A stretch of 16,195 bases of DNA from Clostridiaceae bacterium (lineage in GTDB: Bacteria; Bacillota; Clostridia; Lachnospirales; Lachnospiraceae): assembly GCA_018378255.1 (NCBI GenBank), contig JAGZXV010000140.1, positions 1-16,195 on the forward strand, read 5' to 3'. A program made the position numbers and the translations under genes. The notes under the pieces are model-generated. The model made no database searches, was not told the DNA's origin, and worked only from the letters and a program-made list of their open reading frames with translations. Shown here one piece after another: positions 6,290-13,763 of the stretch. How positions within the stretch are numbered: the stretch's first letter is position 1; each line of letters begins with the position of its first letter.

Positions 6290-6633
6290 GATTTTCAATA
6301 AATGGGTAAGGGTGAAAACAAGTCCGGCCGTTAAGGCAAATCTGTTCCATAGTGCCAATCCCCCAAGGGAACAAAAAAAGTCCCTTTTATATGCCTCAAA
6401 CATATAAAAGGGACGATACACTTCACTGTGTTGATCGCGGTTCCACCCTAATTGTTATTGATTAAACAACCAAAACCACTTCTTCATGATGATAACGGAA
6501 TCACCGTGTCCGATTAAGGACCGCTCCGAGATGGTTTTCAGATATCATTTCCGCAAAGCACTTCCACCAAATGTGCCTCTCTCTGTCCGTTCCTCATATC
6601 CTACTGTTCTCATCAACGTTTTTTCTATATCTG
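6290..6633 (-). ncRNA. T-box leader of thrS, specifier ACC (Thr)
   Basis: This about 340-base leader senses uncharged tRNA. The T-box core AGGGTGGAACCGCG is at 6436-6449 (minus strand). Upstream is a large stem I with its AGAGAG and GGTGG apical elements near 6565-6590. The specifier loop reads TGAAAACCATC, with ACC at 6533-6535, a threonine codon matching the gene downstream. A 14-bp terminator hairpin with a T-run follows at 6373-6414. Binding of uncharged tRNA-Thr should stabilise the antiterminator formed with the T-box sequence. The TGGA bulge predicts a U discriminator in the cognate tRNA-Thr; that tRNA is not in the window. Confidence 0.95.
6373..6414 (-). terminator. Conditional terminator of the thrS T-box
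   Basis: A perfect 14-bp stem (GTCCCTTTTATATG, 6380-6393 with 6401-6414), a 7-base loop and seven T on the minus strand. It also seems to be the first terminator met by any transcript reading through from the glycosidase-like gene upstream. Confidence 0.92.
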
Positions 6634-6639
6634 CCTATG

Positions 6640-6667
6640 ATTATATCATGTAAAAATCATTTGTCAA
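6640..6667 (-). promoter_or_regulatory. thrS promoter, -35 inside the preceding gene
   Basis: On the minus strand, TTGACA (6662-6667), a 16-base spacer, then TATAAT (6640-6645). Both boxes are consensus. The -35 hexamer forms part of the Val-Asp codons near the end of the glycosidase-like gene, whose stop is at 6657-6659. The start would be near 6633. Confidence 0.88.
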
Positions 6668-8288
6668 CCGGTTGGCTTAAACTATCGTTCAACGATCTCA
6701 CAGCCTCGATACAGCTCAGTTCTTCACCGTCCAGGCTGTATAACTGCCCGTCCTGCTCATAGGTATATACATTAACATTATCAATGAACACCTCATCGTC
6801 ACAGGCAATTGTGATTTTCGTAAAATTCAGCTCTCCGAAATCCAGTTCCACCTGGGTATTTCCCTTTATATTGACCAGTTTGCTGACATTTCCCAGAGTG
6901 ACAATAACTGTACTCAAAGAATCGCTGTCCGCATTCAGCCGGACCCTGATGCTCTTATACTGCCTGGAACCGCCTCTGGTGCCTATGTTCTGGCTGATCT
7001 GGCTTCCCTTTCCTGAGAGCTTTGCCATCTTGTTGTTTTTTCTGTTTACAATGCTGCTTCCCCGTCCTAAAGTCCATTCCTTACCGTCCAGGCCGAACTG
7101 GGAATTAAAAACCAGGTTATTAGTATAATTACGATACGTCCAAATGCCGTACCCCATGGTTTTTTCCTTCAGTACAGGTCCTAAGGAGGTTAAAAACAAT
7201 GGCCGCTGCTCAGCATCTATACTGGCATTATGTGAAAACTCTTCTGTGGTATCCATAAACAAAAGCTGGTCCACATACAGAGGTTTCCCGCCGCTGTAAA
7301 AACTGGCAAGATCCAAAAAGCCGTTAAACTGAGCCAGCACCGCTTCTGCGCCGATCACTTCTCCCACATTCTGCTGCCCCATGGAAGTACCGAACATCAG
7401 CGAAGTATAGGAGGCATTTCCGCAGGGAAATGTGCTGTAATGGTCGGCTCCCACAAATCCTTCACCGCCGTCTGAAACTGCATCCACATCCAGACGGACC
7501 TCCATGGATAAATCAGGAAATACGGTCTGGGTTTCAGTTAACAGTTTGTTTAAGAAGTCATCGTAAAATTTATAAAAACAGAGAAACGCCTTATCTTCCC
7601 TAGGCGGAAGATAAATATTATCATAACTGCCTAATTCAGAACCGTAATATTCCCGGGCCTCATCTAATGTATAGTTCTCAATCATATAGTCCTGGAAACC
7701 AACGATTTCCGCCATGCGGATGCTGTTGCTTCCCCGCCCCATACTTCCGGCTGTATCCACAAAATTCCAGAAATCTTCCCATGTAAGAAATCCGCCGTAA
7801 AAATTAGGATGGACAGACGCCCTTTCATAGACTGTTTTCGCATAATCAAGCCAAGCTTCCTTTGTGCTCTCCTGATACAAAAGGCCCTGATATCTGGGCA
7901 GCACGCTTTCCTGGGAATAATAATCCCAGGTATATCCTACTCTGAGTTCCACCCAAAGACCATTCTTCTTTGCCGCCTCCATCACCTGGTCCAGTTTTCT
8001 CCATGCATATGAATTATAGGAAACCGGTGAGGTCTGAGGCTGAAATTCCCGCCACGGCAGCGCCAATATGATACTGTTGAATCCATCCTTTGCAATCTGC
8101 GCCAGCTCCTGATCCATGTTCGGACTTTCGCTGTTCCAGAAATTCACCACCCAGTCATCGGAATAATAGGTAGCTGATTTTAAATATTCAGGTTTTTCTG
8201 TAAAATCATGGTTCTTGGTTTCAAATCCGCACAATAAAACCCAGGCTGCCGCCATACAAAGGAGGATTTTTAATCTTCTTTTACCCAT
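6657..8288 (-). CDS. Exported glycoside hydrolase-like protein with C-terminal binding module
   Basis: I do not recognise an exact family. The protein has 543 residues. A basic hydrophobic N-terminus (about 1-20) indicates export; a cysteine follows (VLLCG), but Leu at -1 does not fit a lipobox, so lipidation is doubtful. Residues about 35-385 look like a (beta/alpha)8 glycosidase fold, with FNSIILALPWREF, NGLWVELRVGYTWDYY, FYGGFLTWEDFWNF and KPLYVDQLLFMD. E171 and D340 are possible catalytic acids, placed by analogy with clan GH-A. Residues about 391-515 (NLVFNSQFGLDGKEWTLGRG onward) resemble a beta-sandwich carbohydrate-binding module of the CBM4/9 sort. AGAGGA precedes the ATG. The gene follows the AEC permease by 10 bases, so it is the third gene of an ilvE transcript. 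Role and substrate are unknown; wall or exopolysaccharide processing is possible. Confidence 0.7.
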   Translation of the reverse strand: MGKRRLKILLCMAAAWVLLCGFETKNHDFTEKPEYLKSATYYSDDWVVNFWNSESPNMDQELAQIAKDGFNSIILALPWREFQPQTSPVSYNSYAWRKLDQVMEAAKKNGLWVELRVGYTWDYYSQESVLPRYQGLLYQESTKEAWLDYAKTVYERASVHPNFYGGFLTWEDFWNFVDTAGSMGRGSNSIRMAEIVGFQDYMIENYTLDEAREYYGSELGSYDNIYLPPREDKAFLCFYKFYDDFLNKLLTETQTVFPDLSMEVRLDVDAVSDGGEGFVGADHYSTFPCGNASYTSLMFGTSMGQQNVGEVIGAEAVLAQFNGFLDLASFYSGGKPLYVDQLLFMDTTEEFSHNASIDAEQRPLFLTSLGPVLKEKTMGYGIWTYRNYTNNLVFNSQFGLDGKEWTLGRGSSIVNRKNNKMAKLSGKGSQISQNIGTRGGSRQYKSIRVRLNADSDSLSTVIVTLGNVSKLVNIKGNTQVELDFGELNFTKITIACDDEVFIDNVNVYTYEQDGQLYSLDGEELSCIEAVRSLNDSLSQPVDK

Positions 8289-8298
8289 AAAAAATCCT

Positions 8299-9219
8299 CT
8301 ATAAAATGATTATCAGCGCAATTGTGATGGATATGATGCTGGCAATAATAGAGAGCGAGTTCACCGCACTTGCCAGTTCCACATCCCCGCCTAAATTGCC
8401 TGTAAATGCCGGAGATACCGATGAAACAGGACCAAATGAAAGGATTGCCAGAGCCTGACGGACTTCCAGCGAAAACGGCATCAGGAAAAAGAACGCGAGA
8501 GAAAATAATACGGCCGAACCATAGCGCAGCACAAGAAGTTTTATTATCCTGGCCACTTTCCCTTTATCCATATTCACTTCAAAACCGATTCCCAGCATCA
8601 AAAGGGCCAGAAATGCATTGGCACTTCCCACCGTTCCGGTAAAATCAAGTAGAACACCAGGAAGTTTAATATTCATTATGGTCAATGTTGTCATCACAAC
8701 ATAAGAATCAAAAGGCACGGAAGAAAACAGTTTCCGCAAAACGGCCTTTATGGAAACCTTATCTCCGGTCCCCAAAACGGCCGATGCCAGGCTGTAGGTA
8801 ATCCCCGTGCACATAACTGCGTTTCCGGCGTCAAAAAGGCTTGTGACAGCAAAACCAACCGGTCCTAAAAAGCTTTGGACAAACGGCATTGTAAAATTAC
8901 CGATATTATATCCGGACAAGTTGACCATATCAAATGCCTGATCTTCTTTGGTCCCGCCGAGGTTGATCAAATACCCCAGCAGAACCAAAATAATATTGCT
9001 CGCAAAGCCAATGACACACATCAAAAGCAGCGACTTTTCCATGGTGATCCTGCTGAAGTTCGAAATGATCGCCGATGGCAAAGTTATATTAATAACGATT
9101 TTAGAAATCATAAAAAAATCTTTTGCATGAAAAAATCCTCTGCATTTCAGCACATAGCCGACGACTATAATCATGACAAAAGCAATCGCTTTTGAAAAAA
9201 CCGGTAAAATAGCTGCCAT
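8299..9219 (-). CDS. AEC family transporter (auxin efflux carrier/malate permease type)
   Basis: This 306-residue protein has about ten hydrophobic segments in two halves, typical of the AEC family. The first half contains LPSAIISNFSRIT and then GYNIGNFTMPFVQSFLG; the second half contains LALLMLGIGFEVN. Relatives carry malate, lactate, other organic anions or efflux substrates; the substrate here is unknown. The ATG overlaps the ilvE stop in TAATG (9217-9221) and lacks a close ribosome site of its own (GGAG is about 17 bases away), so it is probably translated by coupling to ilvE. That tight link suggests a substrate tied to branched-chain amino or keto acids, but this is inference. Confidence 0.88.
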   Translation of the reverse strand: MAAILPVFSKAIAFVMIIVVGYVLKCRGFFHAKDFFMISKIVINITLPSAIISNFSRITMEKSLLLMCVIGFASNIILVLLGYLINLGGTKEDQAFDMVNLSGYNIGNFTMPFVQSFLGPVGFAVTSLFDAGNAVMCTGITYSLASAVLGTGDKVSIKAVLRKLFSSVPFDSYVVMTTLTIMNIKLPGVLLDFTGTVGSANAFLALLMLGIGFEVNMDKGKVARIIKLLVLRYGSAVLFSLAFFFLMPFSLEVRQALAILSFGPVSSVSPAFTGNLGGDVELASAVNSLSIIASIISITIALIIIL

Positions 9220-10289
9220 TACTTAACTTCTACACTCCATCCCTCAGGCCCTTCTAACTTGCCCAACTGAATGCCGGTGATCGTATCATAAATTCTCTGG
9301 GTAACAGCTCCGATTTTGCCGCCGCCAATTTCCATTCTCTCTTCTTCGTAGCGGAGTTCTCCAACCGGTGAAACCACCGCCGCAGTTCCCGTTCCAAAAC
9401 ACTCTTCCATCTCGCCTGATTCAGCAGCCGCTACCACTTCTTCCACTGAGATCTTTCTCTCTTCCACCGGAATCCCCCATTCCTTGCAAAGTTCGATGAC
9501 GGAGTTTCTGGTAACACCTGGAAGAATACTTCCGTTGAGCTCAGGAGTGACAACCGTTCCATTGATCTTAAAGAAAATGTTCATGGCTCCAACTTCTTCA
9601 ATATATTTACGGTGAACGCCATCCAGCCATAATACCTGGGAATAGCCTTCTTCATGAGCCTTCACCTGAGAAGCCAGAGACGCCACATAATTACCGCCCG
9701 TCTTCGCTTCGCCGATACCGCCTTTTACAGCTCTCACATATTCATCCTCAATCCAGATTTTAACAGGATTGATGCCGGTTTCATAGTAAGCTCCCACCGG
9801 TGAAAGGATGATGATAAACTTATAAGTATTCGATGGTCTCACGCCGAGAAATGGATCTGTGGCGATTACAAACGGCCTGATATAGAGGGAGGTTCCCGGT
9901 TTTGTGGGAATCCATTCCGCATCTGTCTTAACAAGCTGAATCAAAGCATCCATAAACAGTTCTTTTGGAATCTCAGGCATACAAAGCCTCTTATTGCTGT
10001 TATTGGCACGCTCTATATTTTTATCAGGACGGAACAGAAGAATTCTTCCGTCATCCGCCTTATATGCCTTTAATCCTTCAAACATCTCCTGTCCATAGTG
10101 GAATACCATGGCAGAAGGTTCCAGCACAAGCGGCTGATAAGGAATAATCCTGGGGTCAATCCACCCTTTTCCCTCTACATAATCTGCTACAAACATATGG
10201 TCTGTAAAAATCGTTCCAAATACCAATGGGTTGTCCTTTCCTGGTTTTTCCTTTGGACAAGTAGTTTTTTCAATTCTTATATTGCTCAT
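9219..10289 (-). CDS. ilvE: Branched-chain amino acid aminotransferase
   Basis: This PLP enzyme exchanges the amino group between Leu, Ile or Val and 2-oxoglutarate, the last step of their synthesis or the first of their breakdown. It is the fold-type IV, class IIb form of 356 residues. The PLP lysine is K196 in GIGEAKTGGNYVASL. Other blocks are FHYGQEMFEGLKAY, RPF, the EEVGAMNIFF strand and GSILPGVTRNSVIEL. I start it at the ATG at 10287-10289 (MSNIRIEKTT), 11 bases from GGAAAGGAA. A longer in-frame reading begins with a TTG at 10373, but that TTG is the first part of the promoter -35 box, so it cannot be the start. It heads an operon with the AEC permease and the glycosidase-like gene. No T-box is present in its short leader. 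Confidence 0.96.
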   Translation of the reverse strand: MSNIRIEKTTCPKEKPGKDNPLVFGTIFTDHMFVADYVEGKGWIDPRIIPYQPLVLEPSAMVFHYGQEMFEGLKAYKADDGRILLFRPDKNIERANNSNKRLCMPEIPKELFMDALIQLVKTDAEWIPTKPGTSLYIRPFVIATDPFLGVRPSNTYKFIIILSPVGAYYETGINPVKIWIEDEYVRAVKGGIGEAKTGGNYVASLASQVKAHEEGYSQVLWLDGVHRKYIEEVGAMNIFFKINGTVVTPELNGSILPGVTRNSVIELCKEWGIPVEERKISVEEVVAAAESGEMEECFGTGTAAVVSPVGELRYEEERMEIGGGKIGAVTQRIYDTITGIQLGKLEGPEGWSVEVK

Positions 10290-10344
10290 AGCGCTTTTTC
10301 TTCCTTTCCCACACTGGCTTAAAATGTCAGCAAATTTATAAATC

Positions 10345-10373
10345 ATTATCAACCAAAACCTAGGATCTGTCAA
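10345..10373 (-). promoter_or_regulatory. ilvE promoter, -35 inside the preceding MATE gene
   Basis: On the minus strand, TTGACA (10368-10373), a 17-base spacer, then GATAAT (10345-10350). The -35 overlaps the codons for the terminal Ile-Asp-Arg-Ser of the MATE protein, whose TAG is at 10360-10362. The 5' leader would be about 50 bases. Confidence 0.85.
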
Positions 10374-11727
10374 TAGATAATAAATGTTTTTTCAGCCATC
10401 CACCGCTGAAAAAGCGCCACAGATAGACCACATCCCGAACCACCCAGTCCAGAATCATAGCAATCCATACGCCTACAAGCCCCAATCCAAAATATCTTCC
10501 CAGCACATAGCTCATTAAAACCCTGGCAAATGCCATGGAGAGCACCGTAACCACCATTGCAAACTTGGCGTCGTCAGCAGCCCTCAGCGCATTGGGAAGG
10601 GCAAAGGAAGGCGGCCAGATCAAAACGCAACAGATTCCATGGATCATGCTGACCGTCCAGGCCAGATCGGCGGTTTCCTGTGACAGCCCATAAAAACCTA
10701 TGATCTGGCGGAGGCCCAAAGTCATAGGCAGGCAGATCGCAAAATGGGCGGCTGCGACCAGCATACACAGTTTTATCGTATATTTTTTGGCCTCGTCAAA
10801 CCGCTTTGCACCAACAGTCTGGCCGACAACCGTGACGATTGCCAGCCCAATTGCCGTTCCTGGAATCACCTGAAAGGAAGCGATGGTATTGCTCACCGCA
10901 TTAGCGGCGATGGAAACGGTTCCGAAGCTGGAAATCAGCCCGGCCACCATGAGTTTTCCTCCCTGAAACAGACCATTTTCAATAGCAACCGGAATGCCCA
11001 CATGGAGTATCTGAGCCACCATATAGCGGTTGATCCTGAAATTGAATTTGCGGCTGATATGAAGCGGCAGCTTTTGGTTTCTGACCACACATACCATGAT
11101 TACCGCAGCGATCACCCTGGATGTCAGGGTGGAAATTCCCGCTCCTGCCACTTCCATATGTAAGCCAAAGATCAGACATGCATTTCCTATTATATTGATC
11201 GCATTCATTAAAGCGGACACTTTCATGGAAATAAATGAATTTCCCATAGAACGGCAGATCGCCGCACATCCGTTATAAACCGCTAAAAATGGAAATGATA
11301 AAGCGGTCAGATAATAATAGGTTCTGGCATAACTCATGACTGCCGGTTCAATCCGCCCGTAAATCCCTCTTAAAATCTGGTAATTGAATATCAGGGAAGC
11401 CGCTGTGATGACAGTGGACAGCATAAACACAACCAGAACAAGCTGATCCGCCGCTTTACATGCCGTCTTTCTATCTTCTCCTCCCAGATAATGGGAGGAA
11501 ACCACAGCGCCTCCGGTAGCAAGGGCCGTAAACACATTAATTAAAAGTATATTCAGGGTATCCACCAAAGAAATTCCCGATACGGCGGCCTCTCCCACGC
11601 TCGCAATCATTACCGTATCCGCCATTCCCACCATTACCGCTAAAAACTGTTCGATAATGAGCGGCAGTATCAGCCGCCTGATGGCCGCAGTGGAAAATAA
11701 AGGCGCCTTGTTTCGCATCTGTTCCAT
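10360..11727 (-). CDS. MATE family efflux transporter (second of a pair)
   Basis: This 455-residue multidrug and toxin extrusion transporter has about 12 membrane segments in two homologous halves. Typical MATE blocks are seen: LPLIIEQFLAVMVGMADTVM in segment 1, ALATGGAVVSSHYLGGEDR after segment 2, GIPVAIENGLFQGGKLMVAG at the start of the second half, then FQVIPGTAIGLAIVTVVGQ. Such pumps use Na+ or H+ gradients to export cationic drugs or metabolites. I start it at the ATG at 11725-11727 because GGAGG stands 5 bases ahead; longer in-frame starts (to 11796) lie upstream of that site. It follows the other MATE gene by 127 bases. No terminator is seen behind it; the ilvE promoter begins within its last codons. 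Confidence 0.92.
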   Translation of the reverse strand: MEQMRNKAPLFSTAAIRRLILPLIIEQFLAVMVGMADTVMIASVGEAAVSGISLVDTLNILLINVFTALATGGAVVSSHYLGGEDRKTACKAADQLVLVVFMLSTVITAASLIFNYQILRGIYGRIEPAVMSYARTYYYLTALSFPFLAVYNGCAAICRSMGNSFISMKVSALMNAINIIGNACLIFGLHMEVAGAGISTLTSRVIAAVIMVCVVRNQKLPLHISRKFNFRINRYMVAQILHVGIPVAIENGLFQGGKLMVAGLISSFGTVSIAANAVSNTIASFQVIPGTAIGLAIVTVVGQTVGAKRFDEAKKYTIKLCMLVAAAHFAICLPMTLGLRQIIGFYGLSQETADLAWTVSMIHGICCVLIWPPSFALPNALRAADDAKFAMVVTVLSMAFARVLMSYVLGRYFGLGLVGVWIAMILDWVVRDVVYLWRFFSGGWLKKHLLSIDRS

Positions 11728-11812
11728 AATAACCTCCATGCCGGAGCGCTTTTTGCGCAAATATTGTGTAATGTAGACACGCGCTGTGAATCTCAAATTC
11801 TCAGCTGTGATT

Positions 11813-11839
11813 CAAATTTGTGGCTCCGGCACAAATTTG
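11813..11839. repeat. Inverted repeat between the two MATE genes
   Basis: CAAATTTGTG (11813-11822) and CACAAATTTG (11830-11839) form a perfect 10-bp inverted repeat with a 7-base loop. No T-run follows on the minus strand, so it is not a classical terminator. Next to it, GCTGTGA..TCAAATT appears twice in imperfect direct copies (about 11783-11819). It could be an operator for the second MATE gene or an RNA processing hairpin. Confidence 0.55.
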
Positions 11840-11854
11840 GTAGTAAAAATCACT

Positions 11855-13231
11855 TTAAACCTCTTTCTTCCGCCAGGACCTGTTTTCACTGAGTTCAGGC
11901 CACACAGTCAGAAGCATGGTACCGAAGCAGGCGGCGCCTCCAATGAAATTGGAAATAGGTTCCGCCATAAAGATCCCATTTGTCCCCATTCCCAAGCGGG
12001 GAAGGAGAAAGATCAGAGGAATAACAATAATAACCTTTCTGAATATGGAGAAAAATACGGCCCGCTTTGATTTCCCAAGCGCTACAAAAACGGCCTGCCC
12101 GGCAAACTGCAAAGACATCATGAAAAATCCGAAATAGTAAATCTGCATGGCCGGAACTCCCGCTGAAACCAACTCAGCATCTTTGTTAAATATGCGGATA
12201 AAGAACTCCGGATACCCATGGACTAAAAGCCACATAAATGAAGTATAGAGTATGGAAACTGCAGACGTGAAGACAATCGCCTTCTTCACCCTTTTATACT
12301 CTCCTGCCCCATAATTAAAGCCCATAACCGGCTGGGCGCTATTGGTAACCCCGTTCACCGGCATGGAAATCACTTCACGGACGGAATTGACCACTGTCAT
12401 GATTCCCACATACAAGTCCCCGCCATACTGCTGCAGGCTGGCATTATACATAATCTGTACCAAGCTGTTGGTAATCGCCATGGTGAATCCTGACATACCA
12501 AGACCCACAATATTTAATACCCGTTTCTTCTTCAGCCGGAAGCAGGAAACCTTCAGACGCAGAATCGTCTTTTTCCCGGTGAGGAAACAGACAATCCAAA
12601 CTGCGGATAATCCCTGGGATATCACAGTGGCAACTGCGGCTCCCCGAACCCCCATATTAAATACAAAGATGAAAATGGGATCCAGAATGATGTTGGTCAC
12701 TGCGCCGAGAAGCACAGTCATCATGCCGATCCGGCCAAATCCCTGGGAATTAATAAAGCTGTTCATTCCCAGACCGACCATCACAAACAGGCTGCCCAGC
12801 AGATAAATCGTCACATACTGGTCCGCAAACGGAAATGTCATATCGCTGGCGCCGAATAAGTACAGCATAGGGCGTTTCAAAATCAGCCCCAAAACGGTGA
12901 TCACAACTCCAACAATAATCATCATGGCGAAGGAATTGCCCATGATCGCTTCCGCTTCTTTATTATTCCCCCGTCCTCTTTCAATGGAACACAAGGGCGC
13001 TCCCCCCATACCGAAAAGGTTTGCAAATGCGATTACAATAGAAATAATGGGAAGGCAAAGCCCGATCCCCGTCAGGGAAAGGGTGGCATGATCCGGTATC
13101 CTGCCTATGTAAATGCGGTCTACAATATTATAAAGCACATTGATCAACTGAGCTAACGTCATGGGCACCGCCAGATTCAGAATATTTTTGACGATGCTTC
13201 CCTTGGAAAAATCATTTTTTGTCTCTTCCAT
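11855..13231 (-). CDS. MATE family efflux transporter (first of a pair, MepA-like)
   Basis: This 458-residue MATE pump has about 12 membrane segments. The N-terminal half has NLAVPMTLAQLINVLYNIVDRIYIG, GMGGAPLCSIERGRGN and FINSQGFGRIGMM; the second half has VNGVTNSAQPVMGFNYGAG and ALGKSKRAVFFSIFRK. These resemble the MepA/NorM-like group of Firmicutes, and the sequence is clearly diverged from the MATE protein 127 bases downstream, so they are not a recent duplication. The ATG at 13231 is preceded by AGGGTGAGGG. A strong extended -10 promoter lies at 13271-13300. It is the last host gene before the prophage junction. Confidence 0.92.
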   Translation of the reverse strand: MEETKNDFSKGSIVKNILNLAVPMTLAQLINVLYNIVDRIYIGRIPDHATLSLTGIGLCLPIISIVIAFANLFGMGGAPLCSIERGRGNNKEAEAIMGNSFAMMIIVGVVITVLGLILKRPMLYLFGASDMTFPFADQYVTIYLLGSLFVMVGLGMNSFINSQGFGRIGMMTVLLGAVTNIILDPIFIFVFNMGVRGAAVATVISQGLSAVWIVCFLTGKKTILRLKVSCFRLKKKRVLNIVGLGMSGFTMAITNSLVQIMYNASLQQYGGDLYVGIMTVVNSVREVISMPVNGVTNSAQPVMGFNYGAGEYKRVKKAIVFTSAVSILYTSFMWLLVHGYPEFFIRIFNKDAELVSAGVPAMQIYYFGFFMMSLQFAGQAVFVALGKSKRAVFFSIFRKVIIVIPLIFLLPRLGMGTNGIFMAEPISNFIGGAACFGTMLLTVWPELSENRSWRKKEV

Positions 13232-13270
13232 ACCCTCACCCTATCTATCCGATTTTAATATTCACAGCCA

Positions 13271-13300
13271 ATTATAGCACCACCAAAGGATTGGGTGCAA
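13271..13300 (-). promoter_or_regulatory. Promoter of the tandem MATE genes
   Basis: On the minus strand, TTGCAC (13295-13300), an 18-base spacer, then TATAAT (13271-13276), with TGC directly before it (extended -10). The spacer ends sit in a short inverted repeat (GCACC at 13277-13281 with GGTGC at 13294-13298), a possible operator. Confidence 0.75.
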
Positions 13301-13340
13301 TACAAATGTCTGGTTTTGGAAATTCTTATGCATCACGTAC

Positions 13341-13378
13341 ATAAAAAATAAAGAAGCCTAGTAAATACTAGACTTCTT
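13341..13378 (-). terminator. Terminator behind the tRNA 3' fragment
   Basis: Arms at 13351-13363 and 13366-13378 (AAGAAG.CTAGTA) pair over 13 positions, including one G-T pair, and are followed by TATTTTTTAT on the minus strand. It starts a few bases after the tRNA 3' fragment, as expected for the original tRNA gene's own terminator on the host side. Confidence 0.85.
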
Positions 13379-13381
13379 TCA

Positions 13382-13405
13382 TGGAGTAGACGGGATTTGA
13401 ACCCG
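13382..13405 (-). other. tRNA 3'-end fragment, prophage attachment site (att)
   Basis: The minus strand reads CGGGTTCAAATCCCG followed by TCTACTCCA. This is the T-arm, the 3' strand of an acceptor stem (CTACTCC) and an A discriminator, with no encoded CCA. No D-arm, anticodon arm or matching GGAGTAG lies upstream. The expected A at the outer T-stem position is T instead (13406), so homology stops there. A tRNA tail plus its terminator, next to phage genes, is the classic remnant left by integration into a tRNA 3' end. The intact tRNA should lie at the other end of the element, beyond this window. Its identity cannot be settled. Confidence 0.85.
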
Positions 13406-13482
13406 AAAAATTGAGTGGAAGGAAACCACGTAATAGCGATGTTCCTTGTAAATGCGTCATTCCTGGCTTTGTATATGTCTAT

Positions 13483-13549
13483 CGTGTTGCATTAATATAG
13501 GAAGAAATACGGTTATTTATGGGACTATGCAACACGGAAATGCAACACG
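13483..13549. repeat. Three copies of ATGCAACACG near the att site
   Basis: The 10-mer ATGCAACACG occurs at 13527-13536 and 13540-13549 on the plus strand and once inverted at 13483-13492 (CGTGTTGCAT). The first and last copies agree over 12 bases (AATGCAACACGA). The two direct copies are 13 bases apart. They lie about 80-145 bases inside the att core, a position typical of arm-type integrase or excisionase sites. Confidence 0.7.
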
Positions 13550-13691
13550 AAAATGAATACGACATGATTTAATTATTTTTCATTTTCTAAACTCTGATGC
13601 CTAAATACCTATCCCTGTGATAGTCTATTCCTTAAAGGAATTGTATTCTAAATATCGTAAACATAAATTTTTAAATAATTTGTATTTAGCC

Positions 13692-13720
13692 ATTACATTT
13701 TCATATCATTATGATATAAT
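13692..13720 (+). promoter_or_regulatory. Promoter of the secreted prophage protein
   Basis: ATTACA (13692-13697), a 17-base spacer, then TATAAT (13715-13720). A perfect 7-bp inverted repeat (ATATCAT-T-ATGATAT, 13703-13717) overlaps the -10 box and could bind a repressor. About 40 bases separate it from the start codon. The rest of the gap 13550-13757 is AT-rich, with one more short palindrome (ATTCCTT-A-AAGGAAT, 13627-13641) and no gene I can support. Confidence 0.65.
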
Positions 13721-13763
13721 AGCAATATATTGTAACAAAATATTATTTATAAGGAGAATGGGT

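Noticed and set aside
10290..10345. T-box or leucine attenuator for ilvE
   Set aside because: The leader is only about 50 bases, with no T-box core, leader peptide or terminator hairpin.
10290..10373. N-terminal extension of ilvE starting at 10373
   Set aside because: The TTG start and following codons overlap the -35 box of the ilvE promoter, and the transcript would begin downstream of it; no ribosome site is present.
11728..11796. N-terminal extension of the second MATE gene to 11796
   Set aside because: The GGAGG site lies 5 bases before the ATG at 11727; the extension is upstream of it and has no MATE-like content.
12342..12806. 154-residue plus-strand ORF inside the MATE gene
   Set aside because: It is antisense to conserved membrane segments, lacks a ribosome site and has low-information composition.
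13382..13470. Complete tRNA or tmRNA gene on the minus strand ending at 13382
   Set aside because: Only the T-arm and acceptor 3' strand are present. The upstream sequence has no D-arm, anticodon arm or GGAGTAG partner, and the end does not match the tmRNA acceptor pattern.
13617..13763. N-terminal extension of the secreted prophage protein from 13617
   Set aside because: It runs through the TATAAT promoter box and the AAGGAG ribosome site, and it would bury the signal peptide.
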